This document shows positions 1-7,716 of a stretch of DNA of 64,000 nt, piece by piece (the stretch's first letter is position 1; each line of letters opens with the position of its first letter). Both the position numbers and the translations under genes were made by a program. Source of the DNA: Bosea vaviloviae (GTDB lineage Bacteria > Pseudomonadota > Alphaproteobacteria > Rhizobiales > Beijerinckiaceae); NCBI RefSeq assembly GCF_001741865.1, contig NZ_CP017147.1:2409001-2473000 (forward strand), given 5' to 3'. Under the pieces are notes generated by a model. The model was not told where the DNA came from and ran no database searches. It saw nothing but the letters and a program-made list of their open reading frames with translations.

Positions 1-2
1 AC

Positions 3-1202
3 CTCACTGAGCGCGCGGCAAAGCTCGCCAAGGCCGACCTGCCGACCGAAATGGTCGGCGAGTTCCCGGAATTGCAGGGTTTGATGGGCCGCAAATATGC
101 GGAACTCCAGGGCGAGCATCCCAGCGTCTGCGCCGCGATCGAGGAGCACTACAAGCCGCTCGGCCCCTCCGACCGTGTCCCGACCGATCCAGTTTCGGTC
201 GCTGTGGCGCTCGCCGACAAGCTCGACACGCTGGTCGGCTTCTGGGCGATCGACGAGAAGCCGACCGGAAGCAAGGACCCTTATGCGCTGCGCAGAGCGG
301 CGCTGGGGGTGATCCGGCTGGTGGTTGAGAATGGGGTGCGACTCAAGTTGGCCACGGTACTTCTGGGCCCGCTCCGCTTTTCTCGTGTCCACGCGAATGT
401 CGCCGAGCAGAGGAGACACGCGGGCGGGCACGCGAGCGAAAATCGCGAAACGGCGCTGCGCCTCGCTACGCTCGCTTCCGAAGCCACAGAGATTGGCAAT
501 CGACTGAGACTTGGTGCGTCGGCTCAGCCGGACGAGATGGACTCTGTCGTCGACCTCCTCTCCTTCTTCCACGATCGCCTCAAAGTCATGCTGCGCGACC
601 AGGGCGCGCGGCATGATCTGGTCGACGCCGTGCTCGCTGGCTCACCTTCCCCTCTCGGGGGGGAAGGTGGCATCGCGTCAGCGATGACGGATGAGGGGAC
701 GTCAGGCTCGTCCTTCCCTCATCCGTCTGCTTCGCAGACACCTTCTCCCCCAAGGGGAGAAGGAAGCGACGACCTCCTGCTCATCACTCATCGCGTCGCG
801 GCGCTCGCTCGCTTCCTCGAGACGCAGGACGGCAAGAGCCTGCTCGCCGGCTACAAGCGCGCCGCCAATATCCTCAAGGCCGAGGAGAAGAAGGATGGCG
901 AGGGCGCCTTCGCCGGGGCGGCCGACCTGCAGTTGATCGCAGGCGCCGGCCTGATCGAGGAGAAGGCGCTGGCCGTCGCTTTGGCGAACGCCACCCCTGC
1001 AGCCGCCGCTGCCGTGGCGAAGGAAGACTATGAGGGCGCGATGGCGGCGCTGGCCGAATTGCGCCCGGCGGTCGACGCCTTCTTCGACCAGGTCACGGTC
1101 AACGATCCCGACCCGGCGCTGCGCATCAACCGCCTGAAGCTGCTCAACCAGCTCCGCGAAGCAACCCGCGCGGTGGCGGATTTCGGGCGTATTTCGGGAT
1201 AG
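3..1202 (+). CDS. glyS: glycine--tRNA ligase beta subunit, 3' part
   Basis: This is the C-terminal part of the beta subunit of tetrameric glycyl-tRNA synthetase. The frame is open from base 3 and the gene starts outside the window. Recognisable family segments are [45 protein letters not shown] and [12 protein letters not shown], ending in the anticodon-binding-like helical region. Two stretches do not fit the family. About 41 residues at roughly 643-766 are the in-frame translation of a palindromic repeat. Roughly 50 residues at about 340-530 are also poorly conserved and may be a second insertion. Both keep the frame, so the enzyme is probably functional. The stop lies five bases before another repeat copy. 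Confidence 0.93.
   Translation, partial: LTERAAKLAKADLPTEMVGEFPELQGLMGRKYAELQGEHPSVCAAIEEHYKPLGPSDRVPTDPVSVAVALADKLDTLVGFWAIDEKPTGSKDPYALRRAALGVIRLVVENGVRLKLATVLLGPLRFSRVHANVAEQRRHAGGHASENRETALRLATLASEATEIGNRLRLGASAQPDEMDSVVDLLSFFHDRLKVMLRDQGARHDLVDAVLAGSPSPLGGEGGIASAMTDEGTSGSSFPHPSASQTPSPPRGEGSDDLLLITHRVAALARFLETQDGKSLLAGYKRAANILKAEEKKDGEGAFAGAADLQLIAGAGLIEEKALAVALANATPAAAAAVAKEDYEGAMAALAELRPAVDAFFDQVTVNDPDPALRINRLKLLNQLREATRAVADFGRISG
643..766. repeat. palindromic repeat pair inside glyS
   Basis: Two palindromic units in opposite orientation sit inside the glyS reading frame. The left one runs CACCTTCCCCTC ... GATGAGGGG and the right one CCCTCATCCG ... CACCTTCTCCC-CCAA-GGGGAGAAGG. The right unit shares the CACCTTCTCCC core with the repeat that hosts the IS110 element near 60.39 kb. 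Both are read through without a stop codon. Confidence 0.85.
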
Positions 1203-1206
1203 GGCC

Positions 1207-1256
1207 CGGGGAACCCCTCTCCCGGATGGGAGAGGGGCAGGGGTGAGGGTGTGCCG
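1207..1256 (+). repeat. 50-bp palindromic repeat, left copy
   Basis: A stem of CCCCTCTCCC / GGGAGAGGGG is followed by GCAGGGGTGAGGGTGTGCCG. The 50 bases are identical to the reverse complement of 3055-3104, so together they bracket the IS256 element and the DUF559 gene. Weaker similarity continues inwards for about 20 bases. Another relative lies at about 60265-60335. Confidence 0.9.
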
Positions 1257-1300
1257 CTGGTTATTGAGGCGCGACCGCGCCGCTGCGCCTTTTGGTTTGG

Positions 1301-2633
1301 GGTTGTGTGCGTCAAGTTCTGCAAAATGGGTTGGCTGTGACGGCGGTCATGCGGCTTGTCTGAGGGCGGTTTTCTTGTGCTCTCTGAGGTCGTCCATGTT
1401 GAGGTATCGGTTTGCCTCCATCCAGTTTTCGTGGGTTTCGACGGCGAGCGCGCGCACGAGGCGCAGGCAGCTTTCTGTGTTGGGGAAGATGCGCACGACA
1501 TAGGTCCTTCGGCGGATTTCCTCGTTGAGGCGTTCGAGCATGTTGGTGCTCTTGAGGTGCTTGTGGTGCTGCCTCGGCAGCCTGAAGAAGGTCAGGGTCT
1601 GCTCGATGGCATCCTCGGCCCAGCCGGTCAGGCGCGGATAGCGCGACGACCATTTGGCCAGCCATGCGGCGAGATCGGCCTTGGCCTCGGCGAGATCGCG
1701 GCGATCATAGATCCAGCGCAGCTCCTGGAGGCAGTCGTCGGCGTGCTTGCGCGGCAGATGGTCAAGCGCATTGCGCAGGAAGTGGACATAGCAGCGCTGC
1801 CAGGCCGCCTCGGGCAGGACCTCGCCGATCGCCTTGACCAGGCCGGGGTGATCATCGGAGACGACGAACTCGACGCCCTTGAGGCCGCGCGCCTTGAGGC
1901 CGACGAGGAAGTCGCGCCAAGCTGAACGGCTCTCGCGGTTGGCCATCTCGACGGCGAGGATCTGGCGCCGCCCGTCCCAGTCGATGCCGACCGCAATCAG
2001 CACGGCCTGGCTCATGACGACGCCGGCCTCGCGCACCTTCTCGTAGCGTGCGTCGAGGATCAGATAGGGGAAGGGTTCGGCCAGCAGGCGCTCGGCAAAG
2101 GCCTTCAGGCTCTCGTCGAGGCGTTTGTTGATCGCGCTGATCGCCGAGGCCGAGAAGGCGTGGCCGCACAGCTCCTCGGTGATCGCCTTGACCTTCCGCG
2201 TCGAGACGCCCTGCACATACATCTCCGCCAAGGTCGCCACCAAGGCCCGCTCCGAGCGCTGGTAGCGCTCGAACAGCTCGGTCGAGAAACGCCCGTCCCG
2301 ATCCTGCGGCACACGCAGCTCGAGCTTGCCGACACGTGTCACCAGCGTGCGGCCATAGGAGCCCGAACGATAGCCGAGGCGGCCCTCGCTACGCTCGCCC
2401 TTCGCCGCTCCCACGGCCTCGGTCATCTCTGATTCAAGAACCTCCTGCAGCACGGCTCTGACGACATCGCGCAAACCATCAGGGTGCTGCGAGAAAAGCT
2501 CTTTCACGGCGGCAATCGCGGGCTTAGCCTCGCTTCTGGTCATGGTGGGGCTCCGGCTGGAGTGAGGTGACGTCGAACATCACCAACCTGCCATGGCCAA
2601 CCTCAGATTTTGCAGAACTCCCTGCACACTACC
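1301..2633 (-). mobile_element. IS256-family insertion sequence
   Basis: A complete 1333-bp element. The ends are imperfect inverted repeats: GGT-T/A-GTGTGC, four unmatched bases, then AGTTCTGCAAAAT (1301-1327 and 2607-2633). An exact 8-bp duplication, TGGTTTGG, flanks it at 1293-1300 and 2634-2641, as expected for IS256-type transposition, so the insertion is well preserved and likely recent. One transposase gene fills it. It landed between a palindromic repeat and the DUF559 gene. Confidence 0.93.
1347..2543 (-). CDS. IS256-family (mutator-type) transposase
   Basis: A DDE transposase of 398 residues, a normal length for the IS256 / MULE group. Recognisable pieces are the N-terminal MTRSEAKPAIAAVKELF region, VREVLQEVLESEMTE-like and GYRSGSYGRTLVTRVGKLELRVPQDRDGRF segments, the catalytic-core phrase YLILDARYEKVRE, then VVSDDHPGLVKAI, CYVHFLRNALDHLP, and the C-terminal STNMLERLNEEIRRRT with the conserved Glu. 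The frame is intact between both inverted repeats, so the element may still be active. Confidence 0.95.
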   Translation of the reverse strand: MTRSEAKPAIAAVKELFSQHPDGLRDVVRAVLQEVLESEMTEAVGAAKGERSEGRLGYRSGSYGRTLVTRVGKLELRVPQDRDGRFSTELFERYQRSERALVATLAEMYVQGVSTRKVKAITEELCGHAFSASAISAINKRLDESLKAFAERLLAEPFPYLILDARYEKVREAGVVMSQAVLIAVGIDWDGRRQILAVEMANRESRSAWRDFLVGLKARGLKGVEFVVSDDHPGLVKAIGEVLPEAAWQRCYVHFLRNALDHLPRKHADDCLQELRWIYDRRDLAEAKADLAAWLAKWSSRYPRLTGWAEDAIEQTLTFFRLPRQHHKHLKSTNMLERLNEEIRRRTYVVRIFPNTESCLRLVRALAVETHENWMEANRYLNMDDLREHKKTALRQAA

Positions 2634-2680
2634 TGGTTTGGCCGCCAGCCCTCATCAGGGAGAAGAGTAGAACTCTCCGG

Positions 2681-3016
2681 TCAGCTCGTAGCTTGACGGA
2701 TCGCCGCCACAACTGCGTCGCGCTCATCGCAGACCTGTGCATTGCTGAAACGCAGCAGGGTGAAGCCGTGTCGCTCGATCTCCCGCGTGCGGGCAGCATC
2801 GTAGTCACGCTCGAAAGCATGCTGCCGGCCATCGATCTCGACGATCAGCCTGCGCTCCACGCAGAGGAAATCGACGGTGTAGCCCAGCAGCGGTACTTGC
2901 CTACGGAACTTAAGGCCGTCGAGCCGGCGATTGCGCAACAGACCCCAGACGATGTCCTCAGGCTCGGTCGCTTGCGTGCGCAAGCGTCTGGCGAAGTGGC
3001 GTTGCTCGGTTGTCAT
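2681..3016 (-). CDS. DUF559 / Vsr-like endonuclease domain protein
   Basis: This 111-residue protein consists almost entirely of a DUF559 domain, which belongs to the restriction-endonuclease-like fold related to Vsr. The core is seen at LRNRRLDGLKFRRQVPLLGY, then VDFLCVERRLIVEIDGRQH, with the Asp and Glu-x-Asp-Gly residues typical of the active site, and ending GFTLLRFSNAQV. Known members have no settled function. The gene begins 38 bases from a 50-bp palindromic repeat whose exact inverted copy lies beyond the IS256 element on its other side, so it looks like cargo of, or partner to, the repeat. Confidence 0.85.
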   Translation of the reverse strand: MTTEQRHFARRLRTQATEPEDIVWGLLRNRRLDGLKFRRQVPLLGYTVDFLCVERRLIVEIDGRQHAFERDYDAARTREIERHGFTLLRFSNAQVCDERDAVVAAIRQATS

Positions 3017-3054
3017 GGTGGAGGATGATGGACCGCCAGCGCTCGAACAATCAA

Positions 3055-3104
3055 CGGCACACCCTCACCCCTGCCCCTCTCCCATCCGGGAGAGGGGTTC
3101 CCCG
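3055..3104 (-). repeat. 50-bp palindromic repeat, right copy
   Basis: Exact reverse complement of 1207-1256. The stem is CCCCTCTCCC at 3074-3083 with GGGAGAGGGG at 3088-3097. It lies just upstream of the DUF559 gene and forms the right boundary of the enclosed cassette. Confidence 0.9.
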
Positions 3105-3264
3105 CGCTCGGTCGAAACACCGCAGCGGATAGGCGCGCTCCGCCACGCGCTCGGGAACCTATTCCCACCCTGCGACGTTCTGTCATCGGGGCTGACGTGG
3201 CGCGAATGCGTCGTGGCACGGGCCCTGGGGGGCCAGTTTCCGGCCGCGACAAGGGACTTCGCAT

Positions 3265-3426
3265 ATGTCCATCCTGATTTCGCTGCTCATCACGGTGCTC
3301 GTCATCGGCCTCGTGCTCTATCTCGTGCGCATGCTGCCGCTCGATGCTCAGATCAAGAACGTCGTCCAGATCATCGTCATCGTCATCGGTATCATCTCGC
3401 TGCTGCGCTACCTCGCCATTTTCTGA
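3265..3426 (+). CDS. small two-helix membrane protein (Thivi_2564-like)
   Basis: A 53-residue protein, MSILISLLITVLVIGLVLYL..., with two hydrophobic helices (about residues 3-20 and 33-52) joined by a short polar turn, RMLPLDAQIKN. Tiny proteins of this form are annotated in many proteobacteria as Thivi_2564-family membrane proteins of unknown function. No strong Shine-Dalgarno is visible apart from AAGGGA nine bases upstream. A strong hairpin terminator follows about 165 bases downstream, so it is probably monocistronic. Family assignment is from memory of the pattern. Confidence 0.65.
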   Translation: MSILISLLITVLVIGLVLYLVRMLPLDAQIKNVVQIIVIVIGIISLLRYLAIF

Positions 3427-3591
3427 TCGGCTCTGCCCGTCATGCTCGCCCTCGTGGCGAGCATCCACGTCTTGACCACGGAGCTCGACCGGCGAAGGCG
3501 TGGATGGCCGGGACAAACCCGACCATGACGGCAAGCGCGATGGCCCCGATTGACGCCGCGCTTGCGTTGAGCCACATTTTCATAGGTCCAG

Positions 3592-3625
3592 AGGGCCCCG
3601 GACGCATCGCGTCCCGGGGCCCTTT
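3592..3625 (+). terminator. rho-independent terminator before the URC operon
   Basis: A very stable GC stem, AGGGCCCCGGACGC, a three-base loop, then the complement ending GGGGCCCTTT with one bulged C. It separates the small membrane protein gene from the next operon. The T tract is short (TTT). Confidence 0.6.
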
Positions 3626-3649
3626 CCTATTTGCAGGGCGATACCCGCG

Positions 3650-4912
3650 ATGAACTCGCAGAACCGCACGACGCATATCCGCCTGACCTCGCATCCTGAG
3701 CCCGGCAACGCCGCGACGCGCTTTCCCATTCAATGGGGCGCGGCCAGTCCGGCTGAGCGCGGCCCGGTCATCGCCTCGACCACGGCGCCGGGAGACCGCA
3801 ACGTCATCGGCGCCCATGGCGGCTCTTATTCGGTCTATCGCGCGCTCGCCATTTCGGCCCGCGCCATGAACCCCTCGCAGCGCCCAGACCTGACCAACAC
3901 CTATCCGACAGCCGAGATCCCGCCGCAGCCGCAATGGTTCGCACCTGGCCGGATCGTCTCGATGGACCCGTTCGGCCACCGCGTCGCGCAGGATTTCGGC
4001 CAGTGGATCGGCGAGGGCATCGACATCCGCCCGACCATCGCCATCACCAAGGCGAGGCTCAATTTGCCCGAAATCCTCGCCGCGATGGCGGGACACAGGC
4101 TCAGCCCCGATGAGCACATCCTGCACAAATCCGGCGATATCAGCGTCACAAAGATCGCGATCGACCCGGTATGGCATCTGCCGGGCATCGCCGAACGCTT
4201 CGGCACCAGCGAGCAGGAATTGCGTCGCACGCTCTTCGAGCAGACCGGCGGCATGTATCCAGAACTGGTGACACGGCCTGATCTGCGCGTCTTCCTGCCG
4301 CCGATCGGCTCGATCACCTGCTACATCATCGGCGAGGTCTCCGCGATCACCGACCCCAAGCGCAGCGTCGCCTGCCGCGTCCATGACGAGTGCAACGGCT
4401 CGGACGTCTTCGGTTCGGACATCTGCACCTGTCGGCCCTATCTCGTGCATGGCATCGAGGAGGCGGTGAAAGAGGCGCAGGGCGGCGGCGTCGGCCTGAT
4501 CGTCTATAACCGCAAGGAGGGCCGGGCGCTGGGCGAGGTCACGAAATTCCTCGTCTACAACGCCCGCAAGCGCCAGGAGGGCGGCGATTCCGCCGCGACC
4601 TATTTCGAGCGCACCGAATGCGTCGCCGGCGTCCAGGACGCCCGCTTCCAGCAATTGATGCCCGACGTGCTGCACTGGCTCGGCGTCACCAGGATCGACC
4701 GGTTGATGTCGATGTCGAACATGAAATACGATGCCATGGTCGAGAGCGGCATCGAGATCGGCGAGCGCGTCGCGATCCCGCCCGAGCTCGTTCCGCCCGA
4801 CGCCTCGGTCGAGATCGAGGCCAAGAAGGCAGCGGGCTATTACTCGCCCGACGGCGCGCCCGGCGACAACGCCCTGAAGGCGACGGTGGGTCGCGATCTC
4901 GACAAGTTCTGA
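3650..4912 (+). CDS. URC1-type GTP cyclohydrolase II homologue (uracil catabolism)
   Basis: A 420-residue homologue of RibA. It keeps the GTP cyclohydrolase II zinc site: VHDEC, ten residues, then C-T-C (around residue 247). It also keeps the substrate segment YNRKEGRALGEV and a modified SMSNMKYDAM segment where RibA has TNNP. It has a roughly 180-residue N-terminal extension that riboflavin-pathway RibA lacks. The extension and the company of DUF1688 and upp identify it as URC1, needed in the URC pathway of uracil degradation described in yeast and seen in bacterial clusters. The chemical step is not settled. First gene of the operon; the next starts 8 bases on. A riboflavin role is less likely, since no rib genes are nearby. 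Confidence 0.88.
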   Translation: MNSQNRTTHIRLTSHPEPGNAATRFPIQWGAASPAERGPVIASTTAPGDRNVIGAHGGSYSVYRALAISARAMNPSQRPDLTNTYPTAEIPPQPQWFAPGRIVSMDPFGHRVAQDFGQWIGEGIDIRPTIAITKARLNLPEILAAMAGHRLSPDEHILHKSGDISVTKIAIDPVWHLPGIAERFGTSEQELRRTLFEQTGGMYPELVTRPDLRVFLPPIGSITCYIIGEVSAITDPKRSVACRVHDECNGSDVFGSDICTCRPYLVHGIEEAVKEAQGGGVGLIVYNRKEGRALGEVTKFLVYNARKRQEGGDSAATYFERTECVAGVQDARFQQLMPDVLHWLGVTRIDRLMSMSNMKYDAMVESGIEIGERVAIPPELVPPDASVEIEAKKAAGYYSPDGAPGDNALKATVGRDLDKF

Positions 4913-4920
4913 GCCGCTTC

Positions 4921-6138
4921 ATGTCTGACCAGAATACGGACGCCGTCCGCGCCTTGCTCAAGCCTGCCGCCGTCCGCGCCCGCGCGCAGGAGATGCTGGA
5001 GCTCGGCCTGGCCGGCAAGCTCCTGCATTTCAGCGTCGCTGCGACGCGGCTCGACGCCTGCGCCGACTATGTCCTCGACACGATCAAGGCGAATTATCCG
5101 ACGCTCGACATCCCGTTCCACGCCCGCTGGCGGCATTTCAGCGTGGCCGGCGTCGACCGCTGGAGCGTGCTCGACCTGACCGCGCATTTTCCTGACGCCA
5201 TGGCGCGCGGTCGCGCGGCCTATGACCTCGCCGTGGTCAGCGTGCTGCTCGATGCAGGAGCCGGGCCGGATTGGCGTTATCGCGATGCGGTCTCGGGGCA
5301 GTCGATCGGCCGGTCCGAGGGGCTGGCGCTGGCCTCGCTCGACATGTTCGCGGCCGGCCTGTTCTCCAGCGACCAGGCTGAGCCGCTGCGTGTCGATGCG
5401 GCCGCGCTGAAGCGGCTCGATGGCGCAGCACTGGCGCAGGGCTTCCAGGCGGGGCCCGGCAATCCGCTGCTCGCGGTCGAGGGCCGCGCGGCCTTGATGA
5501 ATCGTCTAGGCGAGGAGCTGGAGCGTCAGGGCCTGAAGCGTCCCGGCGATCTGTTCGACCGGCTCGTCAGCGCGGCCGAGACCGGGACATTGCGGGCCGG
5601 GCATATCCTGACGGAGGTTCTCTCCACCTTCGGCGGCATCTGGCCGTCGCGCCTGACGGTCGCCGGCGTCGCGCTGGGCGATACCTGGCGGCATCCGCTG
5701 ATCGCGGAGGCCGAGCCGACAGCCGGGCTCGTGCCCTTCCACAAGCTCTCGCAATGGCTGTCCTATTCGCTGATCGAGCCCTTGCAATGGGCCGGGATCG
5801 CGGTCATCGACATCGATGACCTGACCGGCCTGCCCGAATATCGCAATGGCGGGCTGTTCCTCGATTGCGGCGTGATCGCGCTGAAGGACGCGGGCGATGC
5901 GACGCGCGCCCATGAGGTCGGCTCGGCTCTGGTCGTGGAATGGCGCGCGCTGACCGTGGCGCTGCTCGACGAGATCGGAATGCTGATCCGCAAGCGCTTG
6001 GGGCGCACGGCCGAGGAGCTGCCGCTGGCCAAGGTGCTGGAGGGCGGCACCTGGGCCGCCGGCCGGCGCATCGCCCGCGAGAAGCGCGGGGATGGCGGTC
6101 CGCCCTTGACGATCATCAGCGACGGCACCGTATTTTGA
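4921..6138 (+). CDS. DUF1688 (URC4/urg3) family protein, uracil catabolism
   Basis: A 405-residue protein of the DUF1688 family. The start at 4921 follows the URC1-like stop by 8 bases. Family features include the early AQEMLELGLAGKLLHFSV segment, IPFHARWRHFSVAGVDRW, LDMFAAGLFSSDQAEPLRVDA, GNPLLAVEGRAALMNRLGEEL and LVPFHKLSQWLSYSLIEPLQWAG. In Lachancea kluyveri URC4 is required for uracil use as nitrogen source, acting after UMP formation; its reaction is unresolved. Sitting between URC1 and upp, it supports the operon assignment. No signal peptide or membrane segment is visible, so it should be cytosolic. Confidence 0.88.
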   Translation: MSDQNTDAVRALLKPAAVRARAQEMLELGLAGKLLHFSVAATRLDACADYVLDTIKANYPTLDIPFHARWRHFSVAGVDRWSVLDLTAHFPDAMARGRAAYDLAVVSVLLDAGAGPDWRYRDAVSGQSIGRSEGLALASLDMFAAGLFSSDQAEPLRVDAAALKRLDGAALAQGFQAGPGNPLLAVEGRAALMNRLGEELERQGLKRPGDLFDRLVSAAETGTLRAGHILTEVLSTFGGIWPSRLTVAGVALGDTWRHPLIAEAEPTAGLVPFHKLSQWLSYSLIEPLQWAGIAVIDIDDLTGLPEYRNGGLFLDCGVIALKDAGDATRAHEVGSALVVEWRALTVALLDEIGMLIRKRLGRTAEELPLAKVLEGGTWAAGRRIAREKRGDGGPPLTIISDGTVF

Positions 6139-6148
6139 ACGAGGGAGT

Positions 6149-6229
6149 CGTCATTGCGAGCGTAGCGAAGCAATCCAGGAGTCGTAGAGCACGGCCGCTC
6201 TGGATTGCTTCGCTACGCTCGCAATGACG
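6149..6229. repeat. 29-bp perfect inverted repeat inside the URC operon
   Basis: CGTCATTGCGAGCG... at 6149-6177 is exactly complementary to 6201-6229, with a 23-base spacer. This is a common type of intergenic palindromic element in Hyphomicrobiales. It lies in the 121-base gap between the DUF1688 gene and upp, so in the transcript it would form a long stem that could set relative expression or RNA stability. Confidence 0.85.
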
Positions 6230-6259
6230 GCTTGAGACGAGGCAATAGGGGCACACGGA

Positions 6260-6901
6260 ATGACCACGATCTCGGACGGCGTCACCGTCGTCGACCACCC
6301 GCTGGTGCGGCACAAGCTGACGCTGATGCGGGAGAAGGACCGCTCGACCAAGAGCTTCCGCCAGCTCCTCAACGAGATCGGCATGCTGCTCTGCTACGAG
6401 GTCACGCGCGATCTGCCGATGGAGATGACGGAGATCGAGACGCCGCTGACGAAATCGATGCAGCCGATCATCGCCGGCAAGAAGATGGTCTTCGCGCCGA
6501 TCCTGCGGGCCGGCGTCGGCTTCCTCGACGGCATGCTAGAGCTGGTGCCTGCCGCCCGCGTCGCCCATATCGGGCTCTATCGCGATCCCAACACGCTCCA
6601 GGCGGTCGAGTACTATTTCAAGGCCCCTTCCGACATCGCCGAGCGCATGGTGGTGGTGATGGACCCGATGCTGGCGACGGCCAATTCGGCGGTCGCGGCG
6701 ATCGACCGGTTGAAGGAGCGCGGTGCCAAGGATCTGCGCTTCGTCTGCCTGCTGGCGGCGCCCGAAGGCATCGAACGGTTTCGTGGCGCCCATCCCGATG
6801 TCCGCATCTGGACGGCGGCGATCGATGAGAAGCTGAACGAGCACGGCTATATCGTGCCGGGCCTGGGCGATGCCGGCGACCGGATGTTCGGCACGCGATA
6901 A
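6260..6901 (+). CDS. upp: uracil phosphoribosyltransferase
   Basis: A 213-residue cytosolic enzyme converting uracil and PRPP to UMP. Conserved parts: [18 protein letters not shown] at the N terminus, [25 protein letters not shown], the PRPP-binding loop region [14 protein letters not shown], and [13 protein letters not shown], ending [13 protein letters not shown]. Length matches bacterial Upp. It is normally a salvage enzyme. As the third gene with URC1 and DUF1688 it probably supplies UMP as the first intermediate of the URC degradation route, the role of URC6 in yeast. A hairpin terminator follows at 6930. Confidence 0.96.
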   Translation: MTTISDGVTVVDHPLVRHKLTLMREKDRSTKSFRQLLNEIGMLLCYEVTRDLPMEMTEIETPLTKSMQPIIAGKKMVFAPILRAGVGFLDGMLELVPAARVAHIGLYRDPNTLQAVEYYFKAPSDIAERMVVVMDPMLATANSAVAAIDRLKERGAKDLRFVCLLAAPEGIERFRGAHPDVRIWTAAIDEKLNEHGYIVPGLGDAGDRMFGTR

Positions 6902-6929
6902 AGCCGACGATGCTCTGAGATATGAAAAT

Positions 6930-6955
6930 GGCCCGCCCCGTTTCCGGGGCGGGCC
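6930..6955. terminator. bidirectional hairpin terminator
   Basis: A perfect 11-bp stem, GGCCCGCCCCG at 6930-6940 with its complement at 6945-6955, and loop TTTC. It lies between convergent genes (upp and the DUF1236 gene). On the minus strand it is followed by ATTTTCAT. Confidence 0.6.
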
Positions 6956-7015
6956 GACGATCCGGCATGACGATCAGGCCGGTAATGGCGCGACCGTCCA
7001 GCGGATCGCACTACG

Positions 7016-7447
7016 TTATTCGATGATCTGCACGACGCGGCGGGACCGCGGGTCGACCAGGACAGGGCGCTGGTTCACGACCGTGTAGCGGTAGCCGGTC
7101 TCGGCATATTCACGCGGAATATATTCGCGCGGAACCTCGCGATAGACCACGCCATCGGCCGGGAGGACCGTGCCGACCGTGACCGGTTCCTCATAGGTGT
7201 AGGACGGGACGCGTTGCTCGACGACATATTGCCGGAAGCGAGGCGTCTGATCGCCGATGATCGCGCCGACCACGGCGCCGCCGACACCGCCGACGACCGC
7301 GCCGACCGGGCCGCCGACGATGGCTCCGCCGACCGCACCCGTGGTGCCGCCGCTGACAGCGCCGCCCGTGGCGCCCTGCGGATTTTGGGCAAAAGCGACC
7401 GCGGGAGTGACGGCGATCGCAGCGATAAGAGCAAGTTTCTTAAGCAT
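7016..7447 (-). CDS. exported DUF1236 protein with glycine zipper
   Basis: A 143-residue secreted protein. Residues 1-20 (MLKKLALIAAIAVTPAVAFA) form a signal peptide. A glycine-zipper stretch of GGAVGG/VGGPVGAVVGGVGGAVVG type follows (about 27-65), and the C-terminal half, with YVVEQRVPSYTYEEPVTVGTVLPADGVVYREVP, is the DUF1236 domain. The start was placed at 7447 because AAGGAG lies at the right spacing upstream (7455-7460); the frame extends further. Such proteins are abundant in Hyphomicrobiales envelopes and their function is unknown. It stands alone on the minus strand. Confidence 0.85.
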   Translation of the reverse strand: MLKKLALIAAIAVTPAVAFAQNPQGATGGAVSGGTTGAVGGAIVGGPVGAVVGGVGGAVVGAIIGDQTPRFRQYVVEQRVPSYTYEEPVTVGTVLPADGVVYREVPREYIPREYAETGYRYTVVNQRPVLVDPRSRRVVQIIE

Positions 7448-7665
7448 GGTTTTTCTCCTTCCAAGAGAACGTCCGGGAAGGAAACGGGCTGGCGCTGGCG
7501 CGGGTTCCGAAAAATCTGGGTAACAACATGTGAATATTCGCAACCGGCATGGCGAAAGCGCCATGATATCAATGCGTCCCGGGGTTCACGGGGATTGGCG
7601 GCCCCACGGAATCGGCAGCGCTCAGCGCTCAGGCCCCCCTGCGAGCCGGCGCTGGTCCGAACGAA

Positions 7666-7693
7666 AAACGGCGGATCCGGAGATCCGCCGTTT
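7666..7693 (-). terminator. terminator of the tctBAC operon
   Basis: A 12-bp perfect stem, GATCCGCCGTTT complement pair around loop TCCG, lies 24 bases after the tctC stop. On the minus strand the descending arm runs into TTTTT, so it is a canonical intrinsic terminator. Confidence 0.8.
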
Positions 7694-7716
7694 CGTAGCT
7701 TGCGTGTTCTCGGCCG

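Noticed and set aside
3650..4912. Riboflavin-pathway ribA
   Set aside because: N-terminal extension, altered TNNP-equivalent segment and linkage to DUF1688 and upp point to URC1.
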